A DNA stretch of 56,153 bases from Candidatus Eisenbergiella stercoravium (lineage in GTDB: Bacteria; Bacillota; Clostridia; Lachnospirales; Lachnospiraceae): contig DXHY01000040.1 in assembly GCA_019113175.1 (NCBI GenBank), positions 1 through 56,153 of the forward strand. Reading direction: 5' to 3'. Positions 25,963 through 34,655 of this stretch are shown piece by piece. Each line of letters begins with the position of its first letter. Position 1 is the stretch's first letter. The notes below the pieces were generated by a model. The model was not told where the DNA came from. It made no database searches and saw only the letters and a list, made by a program, of their open reading frames with translations. A program made the position numbers and the translations under genes.

Positions 25963-26002
25963 CCGTCGGAATTGCCGCAGGCGGCATTGAAATTCTGTAC
26001 GG
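25963..26002. other. Nested hairpin between creatininase and EcfT genes
   Basis: Three nested pairings (CCGT/ACGG, GAATT/AATTC, TGCCGC/GCGGCA) form one bulged stem inside the operon. It may be an mRNA-processing or attenuation element. Confidence 0.45.
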
Positions 26003-26074
26003 CAAAAACGCCAAAGCGCACAAACGCATAAACCGGCAGTTCATGCCATGCTCCTGTTTCTACGGCCATCCGCG

Positions 26075-26896
26075 TCATACGGGGATATAGAAGAAAATCC
26101 TCAGAACAACCGTCACAGCGATTGCCGCCGCATTGACGAGCACAAAAAGCGCATCATAGCGGCTCGCCCTGATGGCCTTATAGGTTCCTCTTTTTACAGA
26201 GAAATCAAGCTGATAATAATGCATGGCAAGCGAAATTGCCTGCCCCTTGCTGATCACTCGGAACAGAAGCGGCAGAGAAAATGTCACATAATTATTAATC
26301 TTCGTCGCCCAGCCGCAGTCTTCAATTTCCAGCCCTCTGGAGCTCTGCGCCTCCATAATCGCGTTCAGCTCCGTAATAATCATGGGAATGATCTGAAAAA
26401 CCAGACCGATTCCAAACGCAATCGCATAGGAAACATGCCACTTCTGAAGGCCCAGGATGATCTCGCTGAAATTGGTGGTGATCAGCACCGTATAAAAGGA
26501 GGAAATCATGAGAAAAATTCTCAGTGCGTAAACAGCTCCCTTATAAAAATCGTACCAGTCAAAGCAGAAATCCACCGGCTTTCCCGCGAAGGAAAATACC
26601 GTTTCAAAAAATATTGGGCCGCCCTCCACGACCGGCGGCTCGAACAGCCCCAGCACCAGCCACAGAAGGAAGATGAACAGAAGGAGCACCTTCAGCTTGG
26701 AAAGCAGTACCACCATGTATTTCTGTATGCCGCAGGTACACCAGATGGCGATGAAAAACGCAAACAGAAACAGCAGTGCCACTCCGGACTTGATCAGACT
26801 GGTGAGAACAGCCATCACCACAAAAAAGGCGAATTTCGTTCTTGGATCGAGCTTATGAAGGAGGGAATCCCCGTCCACATATTTCAGATAATCCAT
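26075..26896 (-). CDS. ecfT: ECF transporter transmembrane (T) component
   Basis: A 273-residue EcfT protein: early helices (FAFFVVMAVLTSLIKSGVALLFLF), a cytoplasmic coupling region with the Ala-Arg-Gly-type motif as SSRGLEIED, and a final membrane segment (ALFVLVNAAAIAVTVVLRI). EcfT couples ATP hydrolysis to the S component. Its ATG overlaps the stop of the ATPase gene (TAATG) and a GGAGG site lies within that gene's end. It is a bit longer than the usual 260 residues but otherwise normal. Confidence 0.92.
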   Translation of the reverse strand: MDYLKYVDGDSLLHKLDPRTKFAFFVVMAVLTSLIKSGVALLFLFAFFIAIWCTCGIQKYMVVLLSKLKVLLLFIFLLWLVLGLFEPPVVEGGPIFFETVFSFAGKPVDFCFDWYDFYKGAVYALRIFLMISSFYTVLITTNFSEIILGLQKWHVSYAIAFGIGLVFQIIPMIITELNAIMEAQSSRGLEIEDCGWATKINNYVTFSLPLLFRVISKGQAISLAMHYYQLDFSVKRGTYKAIRASRYDALFVLVNAAAIAVTVVLRIFFYIPV

Positions 26897-28587
26897 TATC
26901 TTCCTCCCTCCTTTTCCGCGTACTTTTTCAAAATCTGCTCCGTGAATTCCTCTACCGTATAACAGATCCGCTCCAGTCCGAGGCTGTGAGACAGACGTAC
27001 CACAGGCGGCATCGCGATGCCGATCCGCTCAAAAATATCACTTCTGTCCGCAAGCTCCTGCCGGCTTCCCTCGAAGATCTTCTCGCCGGCATTCAGGATC
27101 ACCGCCTCATCCATCGTACGGAATACCAGCGGGATCTCATGGCTGATCATGATGACCGTCTTTCCCGCTTCCTTCAGCGAACGGATCAGCCCCTCCAGAT
27201 CCTTCACCAGAAAGCCGTCCATTCCGAGCGTAGGCTCATCCAGAATGATCACATCCGCGCTGGAGAACAGAACGGAAAGGATGGTGAGCATATGCTTCTG
27301 GCCCATGGACAGATTCAGCGGGAAGGTCTCCCTTTCCTGCTCCAGATGATAGCGTGAAAGCACCTCCGTGATCTGTTCAGCGGAGAAATCCACCTGCTGC
27401 ATGCGTGCGCAGAAGGTCAGCTCCCTCTCTACCGTTTCCTCAAACAGCATATGTTCCGGATGCTGGAATACCAGAATGATATTTCTCGAAATCTGCGCTA
27501 CTGTTTTGGAAAGGATGGACCCGCCGCGGTATCTCACATCTCCTTCCGTCGGTTTATACAGACCGTTCAGATGCTTGACGAAGGTGGTCTTTCCGGACCC
27601 GTTCTGCCCCAGGACGGCGATTACCTTTCCCTCCGGCAGGTTTGCGTTCACATCGATCAGGGCGTGGAAGCCGTCACTGAAGGTCTTTGCCAGATTATGC
27701 ACCGTGATCACAGGAGCAGCCTGCTCCGTCTTCTGCTCCTTCCCGCTGCGTTTCTCCGGCTCTCCGCGTCCAGCCGTCTCTCCTCCCAGAAGGCTTCCGA
27801 TCTGCTCTCCGGCTTCCTCTACCGTATAAAAAAGCTCCAGTCCCTGGAAATGTCCGGAAAGCTCCCGGTAAATCTCCACTTCCTGAGGGATGATCACACC
27901 AAGCCTCTCCTGCAGCTCAAAATCCCGGAAGAAATCGTCCCTGCTTCCGTCAAATACCACTTCGCCGTCCAGAAGGCCGATGACATGATCTACAATGCCC
28001 GCTGACCATACCAGGTTATTATCTACCAGAACAGTGGTATTCCCGTTTACGGAAAGCTGTCTGAGGATTCCCTGTACCATCGCCTTTCCACCCGGATCCA
28101 GGGAGCTCACCGGTTCATCCATAATCAGGATGTCCGGATTCATGGCAAGAACGGAAGCGATGCAGACCGACTGCCTCTGGCCGCCGGACAGATTCGCCAC
28201 GCTCCGGTTCCTCAGATACTGCAGGTTCAGAAGATCCAGAACGTATTCCATCCGGTCCGCAATTTCCTCCTGAGGCAGCCCCAGATTTTCCATGCCGAAG
28301 GCGATGGCATCCTCCACGCCGTATCCGAACAGCTGATTTTCCGGCGTCTGGCTGACCACGCTGACGAAGGTTTTCTCCGGCATATCAAAGCTGCCCTCCA
28401 GCACACCGCCGGTGATCAGCTTCGGGATAACCCCGGAAAAGATCTCCACCAGCGTGGACTTACCGCATCCGCTGGGCCCCACAATTGCCGTAACCTTTCC
28501 TTTTTCAATGGAAAAGCTGACGTTCTTGAGAACCTCTTTTCCATCCGGCGCATATTTGTAACTGATATTGTTTACTCTGTATTCCAC
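26896..28587 (-). CDS. ECF transporter ATPase, two fused ABC domains
   Basis: A 563-residue protein with two nucleotide-binding domains in one chain, the YkoD-like arrangement. Domain 1 has Walker A GPSGCGKST (K43), signature NLSGGQRQS and Walker B ILIMDEPVSSLDP. A variable linker (about 255-300, Glu/Gly-rich) leads to domain 2 with Walker A GQNGSGKTT, a degenerate signature NLSMGQKHM and Walker B VIILDEPTLGMDG. The start is GTG after GAGGAG. It powers the T component encoded next with an overlapping start. The single fused ATPase suggests a dedicated group-I ECF system. Confidence 0.94.
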   Translation of the reverse strand: MEYRVNNISYKYAPDGKEVLKNVSFSIEKGKVTAIVGPSGCGKSTLVEIFSGVIPKLITGGVLEGSFDMPEKTFVSVVSQTPENQLFGYGVEDAIAFGMENLGLPQEEIADRMEYVLDLLNLQYLRNRSVANLSGGQRQSVCIASVLAMNPDILIMDEPVSSLDPGGKAMVQGILRQLSVNGNTTVLVDNNLVWSAGIVDHVIGLLDGEVVFDGSRDDFFRDFELQERLGVIIPQEVEIYRELSGHFQGLELFYTVEEAGEQIGSLLGGETAGRGEPEKRSGKEQKTEQAAPVITVHNLAKTFSDGFHALIDVNANLPEGKVIAVLGQNGSGKTTFVKHLNGLYKPTEGDVRYRGGSILSKTVAQISRNIILVFQHPEHMLFEETVERELTFCARMQQVDFSAEQITEVLSRYHLEQERETFPLNLSMGQKHMLTILSVLFSSADVIILDEPTLGMDGFLVKDLEGLIRSLKEAGKTVIMISHEIPLVFRTMDEAVILNAGEKIFEGSRQELADRSDIFERIGIAMPPVVRLSHSLGLERICYTVEEFTEQILKKYAEKEGGR

Positions 28588-28615
28588 TTGGCGTTCTCCT
28601 CATATGTTTCATGTA

Positions 28616-29173
28616 TCACCGGGATTTTCCAACCGGAAAGGTAGGGAAGGATTCCAGGTAGATAATATCCTTTCTCTTCGCGGCATCCCCTTCTGCAAGA
28701 ATTGCTGCCTTTCCCGCGATCTTTCCGCCTGCCTTTTCAACCAGGGTTTCCATGGCCTTCAGGGACTCTCCCGTGCTGATCACATCGTCTACGATGAGAA
28801 TTCTTTTTCCACGGATCATCTCGCTCTCCTCTCTGTCCAGACAGAGAATCTGCTTTTTCTGCGTCGTAATGGAATAAACCTCCGTCACGAAGGGCTCCAG
28901 CATATAGGGCTTGACGCTTTTTCTGGCGACGAAATACCGCTTCATATTCATAATGCGCGCCATTTCCTGCACCAGCGGAATTCCCTTGGCCTCCGCCGTT
29001 ATCAGATAATCCACCTCCGGCACGCGCTCCTTCAGCGCTGCGGCCGCCTTCACCACAAGCTCGGCATCGCCGAGGAGCACGAAGCTCGCGATGTCCAGAT
29101 TATCGGAAATCCGGATAATGGGCAGTTTTCTTATACAGCCCACAATATTCATTTCATAATACTTCTTTTCCAT
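28616..29173 (-). CDS. Purine-type phosphoribosyltransferase
   Basis: A 185-residue type I phosphoribosyltransferase. The PRPP-binding motif is ILIVDDVISTGES, and the fold's flexible loop precedes it (RKSVKPYMLEPF). The N-terminal block EVDYLITAEAKGIPLVQEMA matches the adenine/xanthine PRT subgroup. The start at 29173 follows an AAGGAGAGG site at 12-14 bases, longer than usual. It is the first gene of the ECF operon, so it may trap an imported nucleobase as a nucleotide. Exact base not determinable. Confidence 0.88.
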   Translation of the reverse strand: MEKKYYEMNIVGCIRKLPIIRISDNLDIASFVLLGDAELVVKAAAALKERVPEVDYLITAEAKGIPLVQEMARIMNMKRYFVARKSVKPYMLEPFVTEVYSITTQKKQILCLDREESEMIRGKRILIVDDVISTGESLKAMETLVEKAGGKIAGKAAILAEGDAAKRKDIIYLESFPTFPVGKSR

Positions 29174-29357
29174 TGCCGCCGTCCTCTCCTTTCCTTTCCG
29201 TGCCTCGCTGCACGGCTTACGCCAGAACCGCATCACGCCTTTTCCGCCGTAATCTCTCCGGCAGACATGACAATGCAGAAGGGGAAGTCCCTTCTGCACA
29301 CTTTGCAGTTCCGCACTGTGACGGCATTATCTTCCGGAATCATCCCATGCCGTCTCC
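29174..29357 (-). ncRNA. Structured 5' leader, candidate riboregulator of the ECF operon
   Basis: About 180 bases of leader precede the phosphoribosyltransferase gene, with several strong stems: GACGGCAT/ATGCCGTC (29320-29327 with 29347-29354), GCAGAAGGG/CCCTTCTGC (29275-29283 with 29289-29297) and smaller CTGC/GCAG and GCCG/CGGC pairs. It does not match the purine, TPP, THF or cobalamin riboswitch consensuses that I know. A regulatory RNA sensing the transported compound is inference. Confidence 0.4.
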
Positions 29358-29363
29358 CATTCA

Positions 29364-29392
29364 ATTATGCAACAATAATACTCACTTGTCAC
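29364..29392 (-). promoter_or_regulatory. Candidate promoter of the ECF/phosphoribosyltransferase operon
   Basis: On the minus strand GTGACA (29387-29392) and CATAAT (29364-29369) are 17 bases apart, a good sigma-A spacing, placing a start near 29357. Confidence 0.55.
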
Positions 29393-29452
29393 GAAAAATT
29401 TAAATTTTTTATAAACTTCACGTAAATTATTTATAACTTTTGGCAGCAGCCG

Positions 29453-29731
29453 TTATTCACTGTCCGGAAGCAGCTTCACGCGCACCATGATTTTACGCAC
29501 CATTTCGCCTTCTTTCAGAGGAATATCCTCAACCGCCGTCTGGTTTGGAAGATGGCAGTCCTCTTCCTCCAGTTCTGAAAGAATCCAGTTATAGGCGGCA
29601 TCCATGGCGTTTTCAATCGCATCCTCCATATCGGCGCCAAACGCCTCACAGCAGGCAAGATCCGGAAAGCTCGCCCGGAATCCGCATCCATCCGCCTGCG
29701 GGGTAAAAACAGCAGGATATACAAATGTCAT
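29453..29731 (-). CDS. HicB-like small protein (orphan)
   Basis: A 92-residue protein with the HicB partial RNase H-like fold pattern: VYPAVFTPQADGCGFRASFPDLACCEAFGADMEDAIENAMDA. HicB proteins usually are antitoxins to HicA, but no hicA-like gene (short, with a double-stranded RNA-binding-like fold) is adjacent. The start at 29731 has GGAGG 12 bases upstream; the longer open frame enters the histidine-kinase region and is not credible. It may be a stand-alone regulator. Confidence 0.7.
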   Translation of the reverse strand: MTFVYPAVFTPQADGCGFRASFPDLACCEAFGADMEDAIENAMDAAYNWILSELEEEDCHLPNQTAVEDIPLKEGEMVRKIMVRVKLLPDSE

Positions 29732-29790
29732 TGTCTCACAAACCTCCCGAATAATTTCCGTCCCATTATAAGTCAGAGAATGGAGTTCTG

Positions 29791-31398
29791 TCAAATACAG
29801 GGGAGGAACAGGGCGAACACGGCGCCCTTTCCGCCGGGCGGGGGATCCTCCAGACAGACGTTTCCGCCGTGAAGCTCCAGAATCTTCGCGGTAATCGCAA
29901 GCCCCAGTCCAGAGCCATGCCCGCTTCCCCGAGCCGTATCCCCGGTCACAAAGGGCCGGAACAGATCCCTCTTCAACTCCTCCGGTATTCCATTTCCATC
30001 GTCTGCGATCCGGATTTCCGCCCGGCCCTTTTCTTCCCTCACCTCCACCGTCAGCTTTGTTCCGGGCGGATTGTAGGCAGCCGCATTGTTCACGATGTTC
30101 TCCATGGCACGCCTGAGAAGTGCCCTGTCCGCACAGACCCATATGCTTTTTTCCGGAATGAATGCCTCCACCTCAAATCCCGCAAGTTCCAGCTCCTGAT
30201 ACCTTTCCGCAAAATATTCCTGAACCAGCCCGCAGAGATCCTCCCTTCTTTTGCTGACGGGCATGTCAGGGCGGTCCAGACGGCTGTATTCATGGAAGGT
30301 CAGAAGAAGCTCATTTACCCGGTCCGCTTTCCTGGCTATGGTATCCAGATATTTTTTCTGATCCTCCGGAGCTGTCAGGCCGTCCCGCAGCGCGGCCGCA
30401 TAGCCCTGGATCACCGTAACGGGCGTCTTCAGATCATGGGAAATGTCCGCCAGAAGCTTTCTTCTCTCCTCATCCAGACGAAGCCTTTCCTCTTCACTTT
30501 TTTTCAACGCGTCTTCCATCTTCAGGAAGTTATCGGCAAGCTCCTTAAACTCTACCGGCCCCCTGTATCCTTCCAGGCCGCTCGGCTGATCCGCAGCCAG
30601 GTTGGCCACCGCCTCATTCAGAGGCGCGAGAAGCCTTTTCACCCTCCGGCTCAGCCAGAAAATGCAGAAAGCCGCCGTTCCCAGATAGATCGGAATGATG
30701 GACAACATAACGCCGTCCGCCACCTGGTAAAACAGACGGTATTCCCTGGAGCCGGCCTCCCGCATCCAGAAAACCGCCCGCCTGGAAAGTCCTTCCGCAT
30801 TGGTATAGGAATAGCTGTAAATTCCGCGGTCCTGACCGTCCCTCCCCATCAGATACTCCAGTTCCCGTTCCGTAAAGGGCTTTTCTCTCTTCAAAATCGT
30901 ACCGGACTTCCATACCCTGTTTTCATCCAGAAAGGCATATCCCGTAATGGTCAGACTGCCATCCTCCAGGTATCTCGCGCGGGTCAGCAGGTAGCGTCCT
31001 CCCTCAGCATCCTCCGACAGCTCCGCAACCAGAATACGGCTTTCCGTATCATAGTCCTGAATGCAGTCAAGCTCATCCCGGGTAAATGCTCTGCCCTGCG
31101 CATCACCCTGGCCACAAATGACATTCCCCTCCTCATCCAGAATCATCAGTCCGGAGTCCTTTCCCAGCCAGGGGACCGGATTAAGGCGGTTCAGCTCCCC
31201 GTCCTCTGTGGATTGAAGCTCCTCCAGCAGTCCTGCCACATCCGGCGTGGGCGCCACATGATCCGCATACGCGGAGAGCATCAGATAGACGCCGGTCAGA
31301 ATAACCAGATTCATGATGGTGAAAAACACATAGTTTTCCGCCAGAAATCGAAACAGGCCCTCTCTTCTTCTATTTCCGGTCTTCAATTTTATATCCAA
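29791..31398 (-). CDS. Sensor histidine kinase
   Basis: A 535-residue membrane kinase. Two membrane helices (about 24-44 and 231-249) flank an extracytoplasmic sensor. A HAMP-like linker leads to HisKA with the phosphorylated H321 in DISHDLKTP, then the ATPase domain with N box NNAAAYNP, G1 DDGNGIP and G2 GSGLGLA. The frame's first start is TTG, overlapping the response-regulator gene by 29 bases, and its ribosome site is too close; the true start is uncertain by a few codons. Signal unknown. It pairs with the regulator upstream. Confidence 0.93.
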   Translation of the reverse strand: MDIKLKTGNRRREGLFRFLAENYVFFTIMNLVILTGVYLMLSAYADHVAPTPDVAGLLEELQSTEDGELNRLNPVPWLGKDSGLMILDEEGNVICGQGDAQGRAFTRDELDCIQDYDTESRILVAELSEDAEGGRYLLTRARYLEDGSLTITGYAFLDENRVWKSGTILKREKPFTERELEYLMGRDGQDRGIYSYSYTNAEGLSRRAVFWMREAGSREYRLFYQVADGVMLSIIPIYLGTAAFCIFWLSRRVKRLLAPLNEAVANLAADQPSGLEGYRGPVEFKELADNFLKMEDALKKSEEERLRLDEERRKLLADISHDLKTPVTVIQGYAAALRDGLTAPEDQKKYLDTIARKADRVNELLLTFHEYSRLDRPDMPVSKRREDLCGLVQEYFAERYQELELAGFEVEAFIPEKSIWVCADRALLRRAMENIVNNAAAYNPPGTKLTVEVREEKGRAEIRIADDGNGIPEELKRDLFRPFVTGDTARGSGHGSGLGLAITAKILELHGGNVCLEDPPPGGKGAVFALFLPCI

Positions 31399-32074
31399 GC
31401 CCCCTTACCGTTTTGATATAGCGCGGGTTTTTGGGATCATCCTCGATTTTTTCCCGCAGCTTTGAAACGTGGACCATCATCGTTTTATCATCGTTTTCAA
31501 AAAATTCCCCATTGATGCTTTCATAAATCTGCGCCTTCGTATAGACCCGTCCGGGGGAACGCATCAGCTTCAGCAGAATCTTGTATTCCGTCGGCGTCAG
31601 GAAAATCTGTTCCCCGTTCTTCGTTACCGTCATCGCATCTGCATCCAGGCACAGCTCTCCCAGCGTGATCCGGTCCGTTCGTCCCGTGTCTCCAGCTGCC
31701 GATCCCAGCTCATAAAAGCGCCGGAGGTTGGAATTGATGCGGGCCGCCACCTCCATGGGATTAAATGGCTTGGTCAGATAATCATCCGCTCCCAGATTCA
31801 GCCCCAGAATCCGGTCATAATCCTGATCCCTTGCTGAAAGAATCAGAATGGGAATGTTGCTGATCTTCCGGATCTGTCTGGTCAGCTCATATCCGTCCAT
31901 CTGAGGCATCATCACATCCAGAAGCGCCAGGTCCACATGTTCTCTTTTCATCCGTTCAAGTGCCTTTTCTCCATTGTCAGCGGATATGACGCGGTAGCCG
32001 CTGTTTTCCAGATACAGCCGCAGAAGCTCCACGATGTCTCCGTCATCCTCCGCAATCAGAATCGTATATTGCAT
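31370..32074 (-). CDS. OmpR/PhoB-family response regulator
   Basis: A 234-residue regulator. The receiver has acidic pocket E9-D10-D11, phosphorylated D53 in LALLDVMMPQMDG, the switch Ser of ILSARD and Lys of YLTKPF. The C-terminal winged helix is EYKILLKLMRSPGRVYTKAQIYESI ending in a wing YIKTVRGLGYKIE. GGAGG is 5 bases before the ATG at 32074, so the longer open frame is rejected. It overlaps the kinase gene and is preceded by a bidirectional terminator. Confidence 0.95.
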   Translation of the reverse strand: MQYTILIAEDDGDIVELLRLYLENSGYRVISADNGEKALERMKREHVDLALLDVMMPQMDGYELTRQIRKISNIPILILSARDQDYDRILGLNLGADDYLTKPFNPMEVAARINSNLRRFYELGSAAGDTGRTDRITLGELCLDADAMTVTKNGEQIFLTPTEYKILLKLMRSPGRVYTKAQIYESINGEFFENDDKTMMVHVSKLREKIEDDPKNPRYIKTVRGLGYKIEDRK

Positions 32075-32106
32075 GGTATCCTCCGTTCTTTTCTCAAATG
32101 TTGAAA

Positions 32107-32140
32107 AGGCCTGCCGAAGCAGTCCGGCAGGCCTCTTTTT
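32107..32140. terminator. Bidirectional terminator between glycosidase operon and two-component system
   Basis: AGGCCTGCCG and CGGCAGGCCT pair over 10 bp around an 8-nt loop, with T-runs on both sides. It probably ends the GH31 transcript before the response-regulator gene. Confidence 0.85.
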
Positions 32141-32185
32141 CATTCTATTATATTTACTGTACCGGCGCAATCCCTTTCTGAGGGT

Positions 32186-34639
32186 TCAGCAGATCAGGCG
32201 GATCCGAAAGTCTCCCTTCCGAAATTCCGGATCTCCTTCTGACTCCCATTCCACCTTTCCGCTCTCATCCTGATAGTGGATCTGCGTCACGCAGTATTCT
32301 CCCTTTTCGTATCCGTAACCGTCTCCCGCATCCTCATACAGGGCAAAGCTTCCATCCGCTCCCGTATAGATCTGCAGCAGAATCTCCCTGCCTTCCATTT
32401 CCGCCGTGTTCTCTCCCGGCTCCGTCACCGGCAGGATGGAACCGGCCTTCACATAAACCGGAATGTGATCGATTCCGACACGGGCCTCAATCTCCCTGCC
32501 TCCCTCATGGCGTTCCTCCGTATAAAAATCATACCAGTCCGTCCCCGCCGGAAGATATACCCTGCGGATGGATTTCTCCCCTTCCATGGGCTCCGTAACC
32601 GGACAGATCAGAAGGTCCGGCCCGAACATGTACTCATCCATGCTGTCCGCCGCCTTTTCATCCTGCGGGAAGTCAAAGATCAGCGGACGCATCATGGTGC
32701 CGTTTTCTCTCCAGACCGATCCCGCCAGAGAATAGATATAAGGAAGCAGCCGGTATCTTCCCCGGATGGCGGAAAGAAGCGCTTCATAAAAAGGCTGTCC
32801 CGGCACGCCGGACTGTCCTGCTTCAGACTGCCCTGACACAAAGTTCCCCGGATTAAACTGCCCCGACTCAAACTGCCATGGCTCCCTCCTGCAGTCCGTT
32901 CCATGGCTTCGGAAAACAGGCAGAAAAGCGCCGTACTGGAACCATCTCACGTACAGCTCCCGGTAGGCAGGATCCAGATTTCCGTTCTCATATTCTCCAT
33001 TCCAGAACCAGGTATTCCCCTTCTTCACGAAAAAGGCACCGATGTCCAGCGTCCAGTAGGGCATGCCGCTGGCACAGAAATGAAGGCCTGCGGTGATCTG
33101 GCGGCGCAGAGTCTCCCAGCTGGCAGAGATGTCTCCCGACCAGAGGATCGTTCCGTACCTCTGGCTTCCCGCCCAGCCGCTCCGGGTGAGGTTGACCACC
33201 CTTTTTTCCGGCGCGTCGGGCAGGAATCGTGCGGCGCATCCTCTCTGTCCCTCATAGACCGCTCTTGCATGATACATGCCGTAGGCATTCGCCTTCTGGC
33301 GGGGCATAATTTCGGACGCTGCTTCCAGATACTCATGATACATCTCTCCCGGCTCCGGCTTCAACTTCCGGCTCCATTCCGGCGTCACCGGCTCGCAGGA
33401 ATCGCACCACCAGGCGTCGATCCCGTACCGGAACAGCCCTTCCTCCGCCTGCTTCCAGTACAGCTTCCGCCCCTCCTCCCGGAAGGCGTCATAGATCTCG
33501 CTGCCGGGCAGCAGCAGTCCCGCCTCCTGAAACTCCCGGTAATTGTCACATTCCGCGCTCATGTTCGGCCAGATGGAAATCATGAAATGCACGTTTTTCC
33601 CATGCAGCGCATCCGTCATGGCTGCTGGATCGGGAAAACGCTCCGGATCGAAGGTTTTCTGGCCCCACAGATCCCCTGTCCAGGACATCCAGTCCAGCAC
33701 CAGCGCATCCAGCCCGATGCCACGCCTACGGAATTCCTCCGCTGTCTCCACAAGCTCCTGCGCCGACTCATACCGCTCCTGGGACTGGATATAGCCGAAT
33801 GCCCATTTCGGAAGCATGGTTGCCTGTCCCGTCAGAGCACGGAACTGTCCGATCACCTCATCCGGGCGGCCCGCCAGAAAATAATAATCCAGATATTCAT
33901 CCGCCTCCGTGTAAAGATAGGAGCCGTACTGCGTATCGCTAAATACCGCCGTTCCCTGAGTGGACAGCAGGATACCATAGCCGTTTCCGGAAAGGAGCAG
34001 AGGAATGGCAATCTTCAGATTGGCCTGGTGCAGGTACTGGGTGGTATGCCGCAGATTCCATACGCCTTCCTCCGCCTGCCCCAGTCCGTACAGCCGCTCT
34101 CCCGACACAAAATCCAGATACAGTCTGGTACGGCACAGCTTCCGGTCAAATACCCGGTCCGCTTCCTTAATTCTCTTCTTGATCCCGTCCGGCGTTGCCA
34201 CTTCCTCCACCCTGGTGTTTTCATTGATCACCGGGCGGAAGGAATCATAATCTTCCGTATTTTTGCTCTCCCATGCCCGTTCCGCCAAAAGCGGCGTACC
34301 ATCCGGACGCTCATAGCGGATGGAGCCGGTGGCACGTGCCGCGATCAGATGAAGCTGTGCCGTTTCCAGACGGATTTCCCGGTCGTTTTCCTCCCATTTC
34401 CACCACCGGGTATCCGGGGCCGGTCCCCTCTCCGGGCAGACGCAGGATCCGGACAGATCCGCGTATTCCGCTCCCTGTTCCTTTCCAAAGCTTCCGTTTT
34501 CCGTCCAGGAAACCCGGACCGCCCGGTCCGTCTGCGGAATCAAACGGATGATTCCGGCTTCTGATGTGAGGAAAAGGGCGTTTTCCTCTCTGGTCACTTC
34601 TGTAATCGTCCTGTTTTTTCTCCCCGATGCCTGAAGCAT
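32186..34639 (-). CDS. Glycoside hydrolase family 31 (alpha-glucosidase/alpha-xylosidase type)
   Basis: An 817-residue retaining alpha-glycosidase, with no signal peptide, so intracellular. An N-terminal beta domain (RERLYGLGQ-type block at about 181-190) precedes the (beta/alpha)8 catalytic domain with nucleophile D413 in WWCDSCEP and acid/base D503 in ILWSGDISA, followed by a C-terminal beta domain ending CVTQIHYQDESGKVEWE. The start at 34639 has GGGAGG 10 bases upstream; an earlier in-frame ATG has none. It follows the GH36 gene directly, so the pair likely removes alpha-linked sugars from the imported glycan. Confidence 0.93.
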   Translation of the reverse strand: MLQASGRKNRTITEVTREENALFLTSEAGIIRLIPQTDRAVRVSWTENGSFGKEQGAEYADLSGSCVCPERGPAPDTRWWKWEENDREIRLETAQLHLIAARATGSIRYERPDGTPLLAERAWESKNTEDYDSFRPVINENTRVEEVATPDGIKKRIKEADRVFDRKLCRTRLYLDFVSGERLYGLGQAEEGVWNLRHTTQYLHQANLKIAIPLLLSGNGYGILLSTQGTAVFSDTQYGSYLYTEADEYLDYYFLAGRPDEVIGQFRALTGQATMLPKWAFGYIQSQERYESAQELVETAEEFRRRGIGLDALVLDWMSWTGDLWGQKTFDPERFPDPAAMTDALHGKNVHFMISIWPNMSAECDNYREFQEAGLLLPGSEIYDAFREEGRKLYWKQAEEGLFRYGIDAWWCDSCEPVTPEWSRKLKPEPGEMYHEYLEAASEIMPRQKANAYGMYHARAVYEGQRGCAARFLPDAPEKRVVNLTRSGWAGSQRYGTILWSGDISASWETLRRQITAGLHFCASGMPYWTLDIGAFFVKKGNTWFWNGEYENGNLDPAYRELYVRWFQYGAFLPVFRSHGTDCRREPWQFESGQFNPGNFVSGQSEAGQSGVPGQPFYEALLSAIRGRYRLLPYIYSLAGSVWRENGTMMRPLIFDFPQDEKAADSMDEYMFGPDLLICPVTEPMEGEKSIRRVYLPAGTDWYDFYTEERHEGGREIEARVGIDHIPVYVKAGSILPVTEPGENTAEMEGREILLQIYTGADGSFALYEDAGDGYGYEKGEYCVTQIHYQDESGKVEWESEGDPEFRKGDFRIRLIC

Positions 34640-34655
34640 AATTTTTTCCCTCCCG

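Noticed and set aside
29174-29357. Leader considered as a purine, TPP, THF or cobalamin riboswitch
   Set aside because: The conserved bases of these classes (for example the CTGAGA of TPP or the purine three-way core) are not found.
29732-30142. N-terminal extension of the HicB-like frame
   Set aside because: It runs antisense-like through the histidine-kinase C-terminal region in another frame, and the HicB fold starts at 29731 with GGAGG upstream.
32903-34564. Very long plus-strand open frame (about 550 codons) opposite the GH31 gene
   Set aside because: It lies antisense to a gene with full catalytic motifs, encodes an Arg/Pro/His-rich low-complexity protein, and has no ribosome site; a G+C-rich codon-bias shadow.
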